Notes under the pieces: generated by a model
The model's database searches: none
The model's input: the letters and a program-made list of their open reading frames with translations, nothing else
Told to the model about the DNA's origin: nothing
Position numbers and translations under genes: made by a program
Assembly: GCA_002342035.1 (NCBI GenBank)
Contig: DDPE01000079.1
Span: 1 to 64,000, forward strand
Origin: Asticcacaulis sp. UBA2476
Lineage (GTDB): Bacteria; Pseudomonadota; Alphaproteobacteria; Caulobacterales; Caulobacteraceae
DNA: 64,000 nucleotides
Direction of reading: 5' to 3'
Part shown: positions 8,985 to 17,238 of the stretch, piece after piece
Layout: every line of letters starts with the position of its first letter
How positions within the stretch are numbered: position 1 is the first letter of the stretch

Positions 8985-9039
8985 AAATTACGATTGAGCC
9001 TATGTCATTGCCATTGAAAAATCCATACGAGTCAAACCT

Positions 9040-10575
9040 ATGGCCGCCTATAAATCCCTGCGCGACTTTATTGCCAAGCTTGAAAAAGCTGGTGAACTGG
9101 TGCGGGTGACCACGCCGGTCTCGACCCATCTGGAGATGACCGAGATCCAGACCCGGCTTCTGGCACAAAAAGGGCCTGCGGTTCTGTTTGAAAACCCGAT
9201 CATGGCTGATGGGACGCCGTCAGACATGCCGGTGCTGGTCAATCTGTTTGGCACGGTTAAGCGGGTGGCGATGGGTGTGACGTTAGAAGGTAAAGAACGC
9301 ACGACAGCGCAGGAACTGCGCGAAGTAGGCGAGCTTTTGGCCTTTTTGCGCCAGCCCGAACCCCCGCGAGGTCTGAAAGATGCGTTTGAGCTTATGCCTC
9401 TGGCCCGGACCGTCATGGGGATGCGCCCCAAGACCGTCAAAAAAGCACCGGTGCAGGAAGTCGTGCTTAAGGGCGCTGATATCGACCTGACCAAGTTGCC
9501 GATTCAGGGCTGCTGGCCCGGTGAGCCCGCCCCGCTGATCACCTGGGGGCTTGTGGTCACCAAGGGGCCGTCCGAATCGCGCGAAGATGATTTCAACCTC
9601 GGTATCTACCGGATGCAGGTATTGGGCAAAGACCGCGCCATCATGCGCTGGCTGGCCCACCGCGGCGGCGCGCAGCACCATGCCCGCTGGAAAAAAGCCA
9701 AAAAGACTGAGCCCCTACCCGCCTGTGTGGTGCTGGGGGCCGATCCGGGACTAATCCTAGCCGCCGTCACACCCGTGCCGGATACCCTGTCGGAATACCA
9801 ATTCGCAGGTCTTCTGCGCGGTCAGGCGGCGGAGCTTGTGGCCGCCAAAACCGTGCCGCTGATGGTGCCGGCAGAGGCCGAAATCGTGCTGGAAGGCCAT
9901 GTCCTGATGGACGAATATGCCGATGAAGGCCCCTACGGCGATCATACCGGCTACTATAATTCGGTCGAAAAATTCCCGGTCTTTAAGATCAGCGCCATCA
10001 CCATGCGCAAAAAGCCGATCTATCTTTCGACCTTCACGGGACGCCCGCCCGATGAGCCTTCGGTCTTAGGTGAAGCCTTAAATGAAGTGTTTATCCCGCT
10101 GATCCAGCAGCAATTTCCGGAAATTATTGATTTCTGGCTGCCACCGGAAGGGTGTTCGTACCGCATCGCCGTCATCTCGATGAAAAAGGCCTATCCCGGC
10201 CACGCCAAGCGGGTGATGATGGGCGCGTGGTCGTACCTGCGTCAGTTCATGTATACCAAATGGCTTATCGTGGTCGATGACGATATCAACTGCCGCGACT
10301 GGAAGGACGTCATGTGGGCGGTCTCGACCCGCATGGACCCGGCGCGCGATATCACCGTCATTGAAAACACGCCAATCGATTATCTCGATTTCGCCTCACC
10401 CGAAAGCGGTCTGGGCTCCAAGATCGGGTTAGATGCTACCAATAAGTGGGCACCGGAAACCCACCGCGAATGGGGCGAAGAGCTTTATATGGATCAGGAC
10501 GTGATCGATAAGGTGTCTGAAAAATGGGCCGAAATGGGCTTACCGGCCGCTATGAAGCCACCGATCTGGTCATAA
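9040..10575 (+). CDS. ubiD: UbiD-family decarboxylase (3-polyprenyl-4-hydroxybenzoate decarboxylase)
   Basis: A 511-residue cytoplasmic enzyme that decarboxylates the prenylated hydroxybenzoate intermediate in ubiquinone synthesis, using prenylated FMN. Family features are RDFIAKLEKAGELVRV at the N-terminus, NLGIYRMQVLGKDRAIMRWLAHRGGAQHH, DEYADEGPYGDHTGYY (the acidic catalytic region) and SGLGSKIGLDATNKW near the end. Length is typical. The flavin prenyltransferase UbiX it needs is not in this window. ubiA is 2.8 kb upstream. The 3' end overlaps the convergent GGDEF-EAL gene by 26 nt. Confidence 0.95.
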   Translation: MAAYKSLRDFIAKLEKAGELVRVTTPVSTHLEMTEIQTRLLAQKGPAVLFENPIMADGTPSDMPVLVNLFGTVKRVAMGVTLEGKERTTAQELREVGELLAFLRQPEPPRGLKDAFELMPLARTVMGMRPKTVKKAPVQEVVLKGADIDLTKLPIQGCWPGEPAPLITWGLVVTKGPSESREDDFNLGIYRMQVLGKDRAIMRWLAHRGGAQHHARWKKAKKTEPLPACVVLGADPGLILAAVTPVPDTLSEYQFAGLLRGQAAELVAAKTVPLMVPAEAEIVLEGHVLMDEYADEGPYGDHTGYYNSVEKFPVFKISAITMRKKPIYLSTFTGRPPDEPSVLGEALNEVFIPLIQQQFPEIIDFWLPPEGCSYRIAVISMKKAYPGHAKRVMMGAWSYLRQFMYTKWLIVVDDDINCRDWKDVMWAVSTRMDPARDITVIENTPIDYLDFASPESGLGSKIGLDATNKWAPETHREWGEELYMDQDVIDKVSEKWAEMGLPAAMKPPIWS

Positions 10576-12562
10576 GCGGGTCGGTCGCCTCCGTCGCGTG
10601 ACTGTAGCGCGTGCCCGTCTCACGTTCCAGATATTCATCAACCCCATCCGCCGTCAGGGGCTTAGAGAACAGGAACCCCTGAATATAACGGGCGCCGACC
10701 TGCTTTAGCTTGGCCAGTTCGGTTTCGGTCTCCACCCCTTCGATCACGCAATCCAGATGAAGATTTTTGCATAAATCTATGATTGTCTTAATAATTTTTT
10801 GTGCGGTCGGATGTTTGACAAGTTGCACCACAAAACTGCGATCAATCTTGATTTTATTGACCGGCAGCCGGTGGATATAGCTGAACGAAGAATAGCCCGA
10901 CCCGAAATCATCTAAAGCAATCCGGCAGCCCATCGACTTCAGCCGATTAAGCGCCTCACAGGCCTGATCGAAGTCACTGAGCATGGCAGTTTCGGTAATC
11001 TCAAACTCGATACGACGCGGGTCGAGCCCTGATTCGCGCACGATCTCACAGATATCGGCGATGGCCGTGCTTGAGCGCAGATCGCGGGTCGACAGGTTAA
11101 AAGATATCCGGATGTTTTCGGGCCAGTCCTGAACCACCGCCAAGGCTTTTCTAAGCAAAATCAGGGTAATCTGGCTAATCAGGCCTGAGCGTTCCGCCGC
11201 TTTGATAAAGGCGTCCGGCCGCACCAGCCCCAGTTTTGGGCTGTTCCAGCGGGCCAGGGCTTCAAAGCTGATGGTGCGGTTTTCCACAATATCATATTGC
11301 GGCTGGAACAGTATGAACAACTCTTGCTCAAGATCAGACGACCGCAAGGTCTGATCAATCAGGCCGAAATCACGCAGCTCGGTTTCGTGTTTTTGCGAGA
11401 AGACTACCGGAGCGCCGCGCAGGTTCTGCTTGGCGTAATAGAGCGCATAGTCAGCCCGTTCAAGGTATTGCGATATGGTGAAACCCGAACCCTGACGGCT
11501 GCGCACAAACCCGACCGAGGCTGAGATATTAGCGGCTACACCCGACAGCATATAGGGCTCACGCAACACATCGCACAGACGGTCGCCAAAGGCTTTTAAT
11601 TCGTCTTCGTCGGCCATTGCGGTCAAAATGATGGCAAATTCATCGCCGCCCAGACGCGCCGGAAACCCCAGACCCGCGCATAGGTTTCGTAAGCGCCCCG
11701 CCACCGCCACCAGCAACGCATCGCCAACACTATGGCCATAGACATCATTGACCGGCTTGAAACCGTCCAGATCAATAAGGGCCAGGTCAAACCGTTTACC
11801 GTCCTGGCGTTTGCGGGTCACGGCCTGCTCCATGGCCTCAAAAAAGCTGCGCCGGTTCGGCAATCCCGTCAGGGCGTCGCAATTGGCCAGCGCCTGAGCT
11901 TCATCGCGTAAGGCATCGGCCTGAACGCGGGCATGAACGGCGCGCAGAATCGCCTGCCGCATCAGCACGCTCATGCCCATGGCGGTGGCAATGCCGGCCA
12001 GACCGATCCAGATATATTGTGATAAAATCCCGTATTTATAGGCCAGCCCATACATGGTCACCATGCACACCAACGCGCAGGGGATGATCACACGTGGGGT
12101 AATTCCGGCGGTCGCAAAGACAAGCACCAATAAGACAAAATAGACCAGCTTGGCCGGTTCAACATGAAATATCTGATACGCCACCACATTGAGATACATA
12201 AGGCTGAACAGAACCAGACAGGCATATTCCAGCCGATCAATACGCTGCGTGTTACGCGTCACATGGAAAAAGAAAAAACTGGCCGCCATGGTCGTGGCCG
12301 CCAGCCCATCCAGCACCCACAGGGCGGCGCCCTCTTCGTAGAACAAATGAGCAAAGGTAATCAGGATGTAATAGACGCCGACGCCCAGCGCAAACCCCCG
12401 CACTACCGGACGCAACGCGATCACTTCCTCGCGACGCATAGCCTCGGTTTTGGCCGGTGCGGCTTTACCTTTGAAGAAGGTTTTCAGACCACCCTGAAAC
12501 AGTCCTGCTGGCACTAATGCCCCCTGCCCGTTACTCACCACCAACATCGCTAATCGCGACAA
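10550..12562 (-). CDS. Membrane-anchored GGDEF-EAL cyclic-di-GMP enzyme
   Basis: A 670-residue protein. The N-terminal third has about six hydrophobic helices (residues about 50-210), followed by a GGDEF domain (RLGGDEFAIIL, GGDEF from residue 305) and an EAL domain (FEALARW, E434; then FNLS, EITETAML, ALDDFGSGYSSFSYI and VIEGVETETE). Both active-site motifs are canonical. No RxxD inhibitory site precedes GGDEF at the usual position, so cyclase product inhibition is unlikely. It could synthesise or degrade c-di-GMP depending on the membrane input. The 3' end overlaps ubiD. Confidence 0.93.
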   Translation of the reverse strand: MSRLAMLVVSNGQGALVPAGLFQGGLKTFFKGKAAPAKTEAMRREEVIALRPVVRGFALGVGVYYILITFAHLFYEEGAALWVLDGLAATTMAASFFFFHVTRNTQRIDRLEYACLVLFSLMYLNVVAYQIFHVEPAKLVYFVLLVLVFATAGITPRVIIPCALVCMVTMYGLAYKYGILSQYIWIGLAGIATAMGMSVLMRQAILRAVHARVQADALRDEAQALANCDALTGLPNRRSFFEAMEQAVTRKRQDGKRFDLALIDLDGFKPVNDVYGHSVGDALLVAVAGRLRNLCAGLGFPARLGGDEFAIILTAMADEDELKAFGDRLCDVLREPYMLSGVAANISASVGFVRSRQGSGFTISQYLERADYALYYAKQNLRGAPVVFSQKHETELRDFGLIDQTLRSSDLEQELFILFQPQYDIVENRTISFEALARWNSPKLGLVRPDAFIKAAERSGLISQITLILLRKALAVVQDWPENIRISFNLSTRDLRSSTAIADICEIVRESGLDPRRIEFEITETAMLSDFDQACEALNRLKSMGCRIALDDFGSGYSSFSYIHRLPVNKIKIDRSFVVQLVKHPTAQKIIKTIIDLCKNLHLDCVIEGVETETELAKLKQVGARYIQGFLFSKPLTADGVDEYLERETGTRYSHATEATDPLMTRSVAS

Positions 12563-12844
12563 ACCGCAAGCTATTGATACGCATAACTTATCCGCGATAC
12601 GGCCAAAAATTACCTTAGAGTCTTAAAGAAAATCCTAACCCCGCCACGGTTAAATCCATTCAATATCATTGTTATCAGCCAGTTGCGGATCATATACACA
12701 GCCCGGTTATTCTGTGGCTATCACCAGATTAGGGGTGGTTTTATTGTCATGAGTGCGGTCTATTCATCCATAGACTCAGACCACACACCGATATCGTCAC
12801 ATTTGAGACTTGATTAGCCTCTGAACGCAGCCTAGATAAAGATC

Positions 12845-14236
12845 ATGTTGCAAACGCGAAACATAACGTCCGGCAATAACGCCCACCACGATCCGGTGGT
12901 TACCGATCGGCTGGAGCAGGTGCTGAGCGCGGCCCGTGCCGCCGGTGCCGATGCGGCCGAAGTGGCCTTCGCCCAAAGCCGGTCTTTGAGCATTGGCGTG
13001 CGCAACGGTGAGGTCGAAACGGTTGAGCGCGACGAAACGGCTGATCTGGGCCTTCGCGTCTTTGTCGGCCAGAAACAGGCCGTGGTCTCGGTTTCCGAGT
13101 TTTCGCCGCAAACCCTGCAACGGACTGTGGAGCGCGCGCTGATCATGGCGCGGATTTCGCCGGACGATGCCTTTACCGGCCTGGCCGACCCGGCCTTATT
13201 GTATGCGCCGGATGACAATGCGATTGACCTGCAATTGTTTGATCCGGCCGAGATACCGGCCGAAGTTCTCAGGGACCGGGCACTGACCTGCGAAGCGGCA
13301 GGGCTTGGGCTTGGCGCATCCATCACGACCGATAGCGCCAGCGCCGGCTACAGCCACAACCACTGGCAGTTTCTGACCTCGGACGGTTTTAGTGGCCAGC
13401 AGTCCTCAAGCCTGTTTTTTCAGTCGGCGCGCATGATCGCCACCGATGCCGCAGGGCAAATGGAACGCGACGGCGAAGGCCGCTCAAAACGATTCTATAC
13501 CGACTTGCCGGAACCTGTTGATACCGGAGCACTGGCGGCCGAACGCGCCTTAAGCGCTCTGGGCGCGCGCCGCATCGACAGTGGCAAATATCCGGTTATT
13601 TTCGACCCGCGCGTGTCTAAATCGATCGTTAGTCTGTTTTTAGGGGCTATCTCAGGCCCCGCGATTGCCCGCGGCTCCAGCTACCTTAAGGACCGCCTGC
13701 ACACCCAGCTATTTGCACCCGGCATTCATGTTGTCGATGATCCGTTCCGGGTGCGCGGTCTGGCTTCAAGCCTTTTCGACGACGAAGGCGTGCGCGTGCA
13801 TAAACGCCACTTGATCGATAATGGCGTGCTGACGACCTGGCTGCTGAATACGGCCTCCGCCCGGCAACTGGGCCTGACCTCGACCGGCCATGCCTCACGC
13901 GGTCTGGTAGGCCCCGCAGGCGCGTCGGCTCACAATATCACCCTGATGCCCGGATCTTCGTCGCAATCCGACCTGATGCGCGATGCCGGACAAGGTGTCC
14001 TGATCACCTCGATGTTCGGCCCGAACGTCAATCCTGATACTGGTGACTGGTCGGTCGGGGCTTCGGGCTTCTGGTTCGATCAGGGGGATATAAAATACCC
14101 GGTCAATGAACTGACGGTCGCAGGCAATCTGATCGACATCTTCGCCCGCCTGATCCCCGGCAGTGATCTGGAGATCAAGGGCGCGAACGATGCCCCCTCC
14201 CTTCTGATAGACGGCCTGTCTGTGGGGGGCAAATGA
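12845..14236 (+). CDS. pmbA: TldD/PmbA family metallopeptidase subunit
   Basis: A 463-residue cytoplasmic protein. Family features are the N-terminal LSAARAAGADAAEVAFAQS with ADLGLRVFVGQKQAVVS, a central DSGKYPVIFDPRVSKSIV, and the C-terminal GQGVLITSMFGPNVNPDTGDWSVGASGFW. PmbA-type subunits lack the HExxxH motif of TldD and pair with it; none is seen here. The TldD/PmbA pair matures peptides such as microcin B17 and degrades CcdA in E. coli. The tldD partner is not in the window. The stop overlaps the cysQ-like start by 4 nt. Confidence 0.92.
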   Translation: MLQTRNITSGNNAHHDPVVTDRLEQVLSAARAAGADAAEVAFAQSRSLSIGVRNGEVETVERDETADLGLRVFVGQKQAVVSVSEFSPQTLQRTVERALIMARISPDDAFTGLADPALLYAPDDNAIDLQLFDPAEIPAEVLRDRALTCEAAGLGLGASITTDSASAGYSHNHWQFLTSDGFSGQQSSSLFFQSARMIATDAAGQMERDGEGRSKRFYTDLPEPVDTGALAAERALSALGARRIDSGKYPVIFDPRVSKSIVSLFLGAISGPAIARGSSYLKDRLHTQLFAPGIHVVDDPFRVRGLASSLFDDEGVRVHKRHLIDNGVLTTWLLNTASARQLGLTSTGHASRGLVGPAGASAHNITLMPGSSSQSDLMRDAGQGVLITSMFGPNVNPDTGDWSVGASGFWFDQGDIKYPVNELTVAGNLIDIFARLIPGSDLEIKGANDAPSLLIDGLSVGGK

Positions 14237-15066
14237 ACAAGGCCGCCGCCGTGACTGCCGATGCGCGCCGGGAGCTGGAGGAAGACCTCGCACTCCTGAT
14301 CGACAAGGTTCGTCGCGTCGGCGCTCTGGCGCAGCACGTCAAGGCGCAGGGGCTGATCATCGATTACAAATCCGATGGCTCGGTCGTCACCAATGCCGAT
14401 CTTGAAGTCAATCTGTGGCTCAAAGAAGCCCTAATGCAGGTGCGGCCTCATTACGGCTGGCAAAGCGAAGAGTCCCCCGATACCGACGCTCGGCTTAGTA
14501 AAACTAAGATTTTCGTGCTCGACCCCATCGACGGCACCATGGGCTTTACCAAGGGCAGCCCCTATTGGACCATAGCACTGGCCATTGTTGAAAACGGGCA
14601 GCCGGTCGCCGGCGTCGTCTACGCCCCTGACGCACAGGAGCTTTATGCCGCGGGTCTTGGGCTTGGGGCGACGCTCAATGGCGCACCGATCCACGCCACC
14701 ACAACCGCGGCTCTGGACGGCGCCCACGTCATCGGCGATGCCCGTGTGTTCGGTAAGGCGATCTGGCGCGGCGACTGGCCAAGGCTTTTGGTGACGTCAC
14801 GCCCGTCGGTGGCCTACCGCATGGTGTGTGTGGCCGCCGGGCGCGCCGATTTCACCTTGGCCCTGACCCCAAAGCGCGACTGGGATGTCGCCGCCTCTAC
14901 GCTTATCGCCCGTGAAGCCGGCGCGAAAACGTCCGATCATTTAGGTAATCCTTATCATTTCAATGGTAAGTCCAGTCTTAAACCCTCGCTCGTCTGCGCC
15001 TGTGAGCCGCTTTATGCGGAAATCATCCGGCGCTGCGGGCATTTAGCGACCCTTGACCATATCTGA
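14233..15066 (+). CDS. cysQ: 3'(2'),5'-bisphosphate nucleotidase / inositol monophosphatase family protein
   Basis: A 277-residue Mg-dependent phosphatase. Metal-binding motifs of the FIG superfamily are all present: WQSEES, then VLDPIDGTMGFTKGSPYW, and the C-terminal DWDVAASTLIAREAGA. CysQ removes PAP formed during sulfate assimilation, while close homologues act on inositol phosphates; the two are not separable by eye. In many alphaproteobacteria this gene lies between pmbA and DUF4170 close to the Kdo transferase, as here. It is coupled to pmbA by an ATGA overlap. Confidence 0.85.
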   Translation: MNKAAAVTADARRELEEDLALLIDKVRRVGALAQHVKAQGLIIDYKSDGSVVTNADLEVNLWLKEALMQVRPHYGWQSEESPDTDARLSKTKIFVLDPIDGTMGFTKGSPYWTIALAIVENGQPVAGVVYAPDAQELYAAGLGLGATLNGAPIHATTTAALDGAHVIGDARVFGKAIWRGDWPRLLVTSRPSVAYRMVCVAAGRADFTLALTPKRDWDVAASTLIAREAGAKTSDHLGNPYHFNGKSSLKPSLVCACEPLYAEIIRRCGHLATLDHI

Positions 15067-15078
15067 GGTTATTTTGTT

Positions 15079-15297
15079 ATGAGTGAACAACTTTTGCACA
15101 TCGTTATCGGCGGCGAACTGTCCGATCTGACCAAGACCCAATTCAAAGACCTTAAGGCTGTTGAATTTGTCGGGGCTTATGGCTCCTACGAAGAAGCGGT
15201 CAAGGCGTGGCGCGCCAAGGCGCAGTCAACGGTTGATAATGCCCTGATGCGCTATTTCGTTATCCATGCCCATAAGATGCTGAACCCGGATGCCTAG
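15079..15297 (+). CDS. DUF4170 protein
   Basis: A 72-residue soluble protein matching the short alphaproteobacterial DUF4170 family: a strand HIVIGGELSDL, then VEFVGAYGSYEEAVKAWRAKAQSTVDNALMRYFVIHAHKML. The Gly-x-Tyr and W-R-A-K-A-Q-x-T-V-D pattern is strongly conserved in the family. It is habitually encoded beside cysQ and lipid A genes. Function is unknown. The TAG stop is contributed by the edge of the extragenic repeat that follows. Confidence 0.85.
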   Translation: MSEQLLHIVIGGELSDLTKTQFKDLKAVEFVGAYGSYEEAVKAWRAKAQSTVDNALMRYFVIHAHKMLNPDA

Positions 15298-15352
15298 AGC
15301 GCATTCCAAAAAGTGTGAAGCGGTTTTTGGATTCAAATGCGCGTAAAATAAT
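15295..15352. repeat. Extragenic palindromic repeat, copy 2 (first half only)
   Basis: TAGAGCGCATTCCAAAAAGT, then GTGAAGCGGTTTTTGGATTC, then AAATGCGCG matches the left half of the copy at 5184. The right-hand GAGCACGTTCCGATC hairpin is missing. The left edge supplies the TAG stop of the DUF4170 gene. The AT-rich tail runs into the TAA stop of the convergent protease gene at 15353-15355. Confidence 0.85.
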
Positions 15353-16291
15353 TTAAACAGCTTGGGCGGATGGTCTGAATATCTTCCAGCCGCCCTGCCA
15401 CAGCAGCCAGCCGATAGCGGCCGACAGAACCAGACTGGTGATCACACTGCCTTCCGGCCCTACGGCGCCGCCCGTCAGCCACCACGGCTGACCGGGGGCC
15501 GCCTTAAGGTCGACCAGCAAGGGCTCGACCCCGAAGTTACGCCCGGCGATGTCAAAGCCAAACCCGACCCCCAGCAGCCAGTTCCACGCGGTATGCCAGC
15601 CGCAAATGCCCCAGATCGAATGTTCGCGAATGGCATAAAGGCTGATAAACAAAGCCAGAAGCAATATATTGAACACCATGATAATCAGCTCAAAGGTCAG
15701 GCTGAACTTACTGCTGTGCAGCAGGGTGTAAAAGGCGCTGTTGAGCGTTACCGCCAGCATAAGCCCATGTCGTGACGCCAGCACCGACATCAGATAGCCG
15801 CGCATCAGGATTTCTTCGGTCGAGCCCTGCACCACAAATCCGAACAACAAGACGATGAACGGGATCAGCCCCAGCCAGCTTGGTTCGGCGCGAAAGCCGG
15901 AATGTTCGACCTCGTAAATGCCACTGATCATGGCGATGGCCACAATAAATAGCGCAAAACCGACACCGATCAGCCATCCGCGTCCGAACCGCGTCAGTCC
16001 CTTTTGATTAAGGCCATTGGCCGCGAACCCGCGCCGCTCATAAAACCAGGCCCAGATCAGGATCAGCACGGCCGACATGCCAAAGCCGGTGACCAGTTGC
16101 ACCGATAAGGCCGGCCAGATGTGGGCCTCGCCATGCTCCCAGTCGAACAGATAAATCAGCCGGATGCCGACCAGCGCGCACATGGCGATCGCGATGAAGG
16201 TGACGGCAAAGGCAAACGGCGTCCACGTCAGCCTCTGCCCCGGCTGCTTTGGCGCGTAGAGGTCTATGCCCTGCATGATTAGCCCCCTCAA
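15353..16291 (-). CDS. CPBP family intramembrane glutamic endopeptidase
   Basis: A 312-residue polytopic membrane protein with about eight hydrophobic helices. The ABI/CPBP signature is complete: GSTEEILMRGYLMSV (EExxxR), a later YTLLHSSKF helix with the conserved His, and WGICGWHTAWNW (HxxxN/D-type) near residue 245. Families of this kind include Rce1-type CAAX proteases and bacteriocin self-immunity proteins; the bacterial substrate is unknown. It sits on the opposite strand inside an otherwise lipid A-related region. Confidence 0.87.
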   Translation of the reverse strand: MRGLIMQGIDLYAPKQPGQRLTWTPFAFAVTFIAIAMCALVGIRLIYLFDWEHGEAHIWPALSVQLVTGFGMSAVLILIWAWFYERRGFAANGLNQKGLTRFGRGWLIGVGFALFIVAIAMISGIYEVEHSGFRAEPSWLGLIPFIVLLFGFVVQGSTEEILMRGYLMSVLASRHGLMLAVTLNSAFYTLLHSSKFSLTFELIIMVFNILLLALFISLYAIREHSIWGICGWHTAWNWLLGVGFGFDIAGRNFGVEPLLVDLKAAPGQPWWLTGGAVGPEGSVITSLVLSAAIGWLLWQGGWKIFRPSAQAV

Positions 16292-16370
16292 AACCTGAAT
16301 TTCAGATTACAGGGTTTTGCGAAACTGTCTATGCTTGGCGTTTTTTGGGCTTGCCGTTTAGGCGCGTTAA

Positions 16371-17066
16371 CTATTCCCGCCGGAAGATTTTCTCGGTCAG
16401 CAGTGTGCCCCACCACGATGCCTTGAAATCGGACTTAATCCGCACCGGATCGTAATCCTCGCTCTGGGTCCATTCGACAAAGCTCAAGCCCTGCGGCTTA
16501 CCGACCGTAAGGTAGCGCTCAAAGATGTAGTCGAGCACGCCGGTTTTACCCGCCTTCATGTGCAGGGTGCGCAGGCCCAGTTCGCTCATCGCGTCTTCGA
16601 TCGGATGGCCCAGATGCAAATGGCGGTACAGGACGCTCATGATCCCTGCCCGATCCGCGCCCGATTTACAGTGCAGCAGGGCCGGATATTCGATCCGCTC
16701 AAACATATCCTTTGCTGCCAGAATCGCCTCTTTGGTGGGCACATCGCGCGAGGTCACCTTAAAATCGACCAGCTTCAGCCCCAGCCGTGCACAGGCATGT
16801 TTTTCAAGCGCATAGAACGACCCACGCTGCCCGCGCAGATTGATAACGGTCTTTATGCCGTCATGTTTCTGAAACCACTTAAGTTGAAACGGCCACGGCT
16901 GATTGGCGCGCAGCATCTTGTCATCAATCCAGTGCGCATTGGTAAAACCGAGCCGCAGATAAGCATGATCGCCCCACAGAAAGGCCATGTAGGTTTTGAA
17001 CAGCCCCCATTTTGAGGACGTGTCATATACCTTATGGATCTTTGGGGTTTTGAATAGTTTGACCAT
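16371..17066 (-). CDS. Cx5R dual-specificity/tyrosine phosphatase family protein
   Basis: A 231-residue protein with the cysteine phosphatase P-loop HCKSGADRAG (nucleophile C133, Arg139). Upstream is TVINLRGQRGSFYALEKHAC and a possible general-acid region KVTSRDVPTKE. No cleavable signal peptide is obvious. The N-terminus is basic and amphipathic (MVKLFKTPKIHKVYD), which would suit peripheral membrane binding. It lies directly next to the divergently read msbA/waaA/lpxK cluster. Caulobacter CtpA, a tyrosine-phosphatase homologue linked to lipid A dephosphorylation, is a possible relative; this is inference. Confidence 0.82.
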   Translation of the reverse strand: MVKLFKTPKIHKVYDTSSKWGLFKTYMAFLWGDHAYLRLGFTNAHWIDDKMLRANQPWPFQLKWFQKHDGIKTVINLRGQRGSFYALEKHACARLGLKLVDFKVTSRDVPTKEAILAAKDMFERIEYPALLHCKSGADRAGIMSVLYRHLHLGHPIEDAMSELGLRTLHMKAGKTGVLDYIFERYLTVGKPQGLSFVEWTQSEDYDPVRIKSDFKASWWGTLLTEKIFRRE

Positions 17067-17238
17067 GAACTCGAAATGTTTTTTAAGGATAGCGGTGATC
17101 CGCCCGGCCCCTCATATAGACATTTTTGACGCAGTGATAAGGTCTTTTGTGCGCGGGTGCGACCAAAACCCTATTGGTTTTGAGAAAAATCACCTTAAAG
17201 GCTATAGGCTATTGGTCCAACAACCCTATCTGTTCTGA

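Noticed and set aside
15353..16291. Bacteriocin immunity protein
   Set aside because: The CPBP fold includes such proteins, but no bacteriocin or processing gene is adjacent, so only the family call is kept.
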